From Azospirillum agricola (GTDB lineage: Bacteria > Pseudomonadota > Alphaproteobacteria > Azospirillales > Azospirillaceae), in assembly GCF_017876095.1 (NCBI RefSeq), contig NZ_JAGINM010000001.1:1-64000 (forward strand): a stretch of 64,000 bases of DNA. The letters run 5' to 3'. Positions 62,881 to 64,000 of the stretch are shown in pieces. The stretch's first letter is position 1; the number at the start of each line of letters is the position of its first letter. The notes beneath the pieces were generated by a model. The model saw only the letters and a list, made by a program, of their open reading frames with translations, was not told where the DNA came from and searched no databases. A program made the position numbers and the translations under genes.

Positions 62881-63070
62881 CTTTCCGCTTGCGCGGCAAT
62901 AACACCCAGTTAACCTGTTGATGCAAAACTTTCTTGCGGCTGGTGTGTCCGAACGGGACGGATCAACCACGATGGGGGAGCGCCGCCCACGGCCGGGCGG
63001 CGTGTGATCGGCCGGCGGGGCGGCTGGCGGAGCGGGGCCGGCGGGGAGGCCAACGGGGCGGGCGGTGGCG

Positions 63071-64000
63071 ATGACGGACAAGAACGGGACTTCCTCCGGC
63101 CAGGGGCCGACCCTCAAGACACGGCTGCACGCCTGGTGGGAGGGGTACGACCTTCCCGGCCGCAAGGGCGGCAAGGCGGAGGCGCCCCCGCCTCCGCCTC
63201 CGGACGCTCCCACGGGGCACGGGCCGGGCATCAACCGCTGGGGCAAGCCCCTGTGGACGGCGACCCGCATCGAGGTGGCGGAGAAGCTGTGGGGCGAGGG
63301 CTTCAACACGCCGGGCGGGGCGGAGCACATCCCCTATCTGGTGAAGCCGCTCGGCCTGAACCCGGCGATGAGCGTGCTCGATCTGGCGGCCGGGCTGGGC
63401 GGCACCAGCCGCACCATGGCCGGCAAGTTCGGCTGCTGGGTCACCGGGCTGGAGGCGTCGGAGCTGCTGGCCAAGGAGGGCATGGTCCGCTCCTTCAAGG
63501 CGGGGCTGGAGAAGAAGGCGCCGATCGAGACCTTCAATCCCGAGCATTTCGGCTATCCCAAGCGGGTCGACGCCATCGTCTACAAGGAGGGCCTGTTCGC
63601 CGTCCGCGACAAGGAGCAGATGTTCGACGGGATCGAGGTCGTGCTCAAGCCGCGCGGCCATATCCTGATGACCGACTACATCGCCGAGCCCGACAAGATC
63701 GGCGCCAAGGCGATCCAGCTCTGGTGCGACAAGGAGCCGATGCAGCCGCACCTGTGGGACAAGGACCGGATGGCCAACGCCTTCGCCCAGCGGAACCTCG
63801 ACCTGCGCATCGCCGAGGATATCTCCGACACCCACCGCAACCTCATCCTGGTCGCCATCCAGGGGCTCGTCGAGCATCTGGAGAAGCATCACATGGACGT
63901 CGCCACCAAGCTGGCGGTGATGGAGGAGGTCGAGATGTGGGTGCGCCGCGTCGCCGCCATCGAGGCCGGGATGCGCGTCTTCCGCTTCTACGCGATCAAG
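63071..64000 (+). CDS. SAM-dependent methyltransferase (truncated by the window edge)
   Basis: An open frame of 310 codons running off the right end. It has a Pro-rich lead (residues 38-50), then a Rossmann-type methyltransferase with motif I SVLDLAAGLGGTSRTMA (about residues 100-116) and VVLKPRGHILMTDYIAEPDK (about 195-214). The arrangement resembles UbiE/cyclopropane-synthase-like methyltransferases. The ATG at 63071 follows a GGCGGTGGCG stretch. Substrate cannot be read. It has no shadow problem, since it is the only long frame with good codon bias here. Confidence 0.8.
   Translation, partial: MTDKNGTSSGQGPTLKTRLHAWWEGYDLPGRKGGKAEAPPPPPPDAPTGHGPGINRWGKPLWTATRIEVAEKLWGEGFNTPGGAEHIPYLVKPLGLNPAMSVLDLAAGLGGTSRTMAGKFGCWVTGLEASELLAKEGMVRSFKAGLEKKAPIETFNPEHFGYPKRVDAIVYKEGLFAVRDKEQMFDGIEVVLKPRGHILMTDYIAEPDKIGAKAIQLWCDKEPMQPHLWDKDRMANAFAQRNLDLRIAEDISDTHRNLILVAIQGLVEHLEKHHMDVATKLAVMEEVEMWVRRVAAIEAGMRVFRFYAIK

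Overview
The window looks like the genome of a high-GC, nitrogen-fixing alphaproteobacterium close to Azospirillum (Rhodospirillales). The evidence is a nif regulatory and accessory cluster with a cysteine-containing, oxygen-sensitive type of NifA, plus alphaproteobacterial housekeeping genes (coq7, glnE, gluQRS, a DUF4743-type Nudix gene, mepA). This placement is inferred from gene content, not from a database search.

Positions 1 to about 15.8 kb are the backbone of a conjugative element. They hold a small HTH protein, an RPA-type replication initiator, an origin-like block (DnaA box, three iteron-like repeats, a palindrome), ParA, a small partition-like protein, a second ParA that has lost its ATPase lysines, a relaxase, a coupling protein split into two genes, and a complete Trb-type type IV secretion operon in the order trbB-C-D-E-J-(small membrane protein)-L-F-G-I. 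Many of these genes overlap by 4 bp. No integrase lies in the window.

Positions 15.9-22.2 kb are a divergent arsenic-resistance island. Leftward run arsR, a thioredoxin-type arsC, an ArsN-ArsC fusion and acr3. Rightward run a PadR regulator with a Cys pair, arsO and arsK. Positions 22.2-27.1 kb are a molybdenum module: an HTH plus periplasmic-binding-like regulator, divergent from mop (molbindin), modA, a TauE/SafE permease, modB and modC. A long inverted repeat in the divergent intergenic region is a good operator candidate. At 27.2-27.5 kb a whole tRNA-Leu(CAA) is followed by a displaced 39-nt 5' fragment of a tRNA-Leu, which looks like the right junction of the integrated element.

From 27.7 to 49.4 kb the content is ordinary chromosome: dsbB, coq7, an HNH nuclease, gluQRS, a Nudix hydrolase, a response regulator, the stress trio prkA-yeaH-spoVR, a Cache protein, bcp, glnE, an AsmA/YhdP-like giant, tyrS, a YafJ-type amidotransferase and azoR.

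From 60.4 down to 49.5 kb, all leftward, is the nif block: nifA, a nucleotide cyclase-FHA protein, nifB (with a sigma-54 promoter and two NifA sites), fdxN-type ferredoxin, a TPR-like protein, an Fe-S LRV-repeat protein, two NifZ-like proteins, nifS, nifT, a 94-aa protein, a DegT-family protein lacking the PLP lysine, and a SIR2-like protein. The last three or four are the least understood genes in the window. The right end carries a small exported protein, mepA and a truncated SAM methyltransferase.
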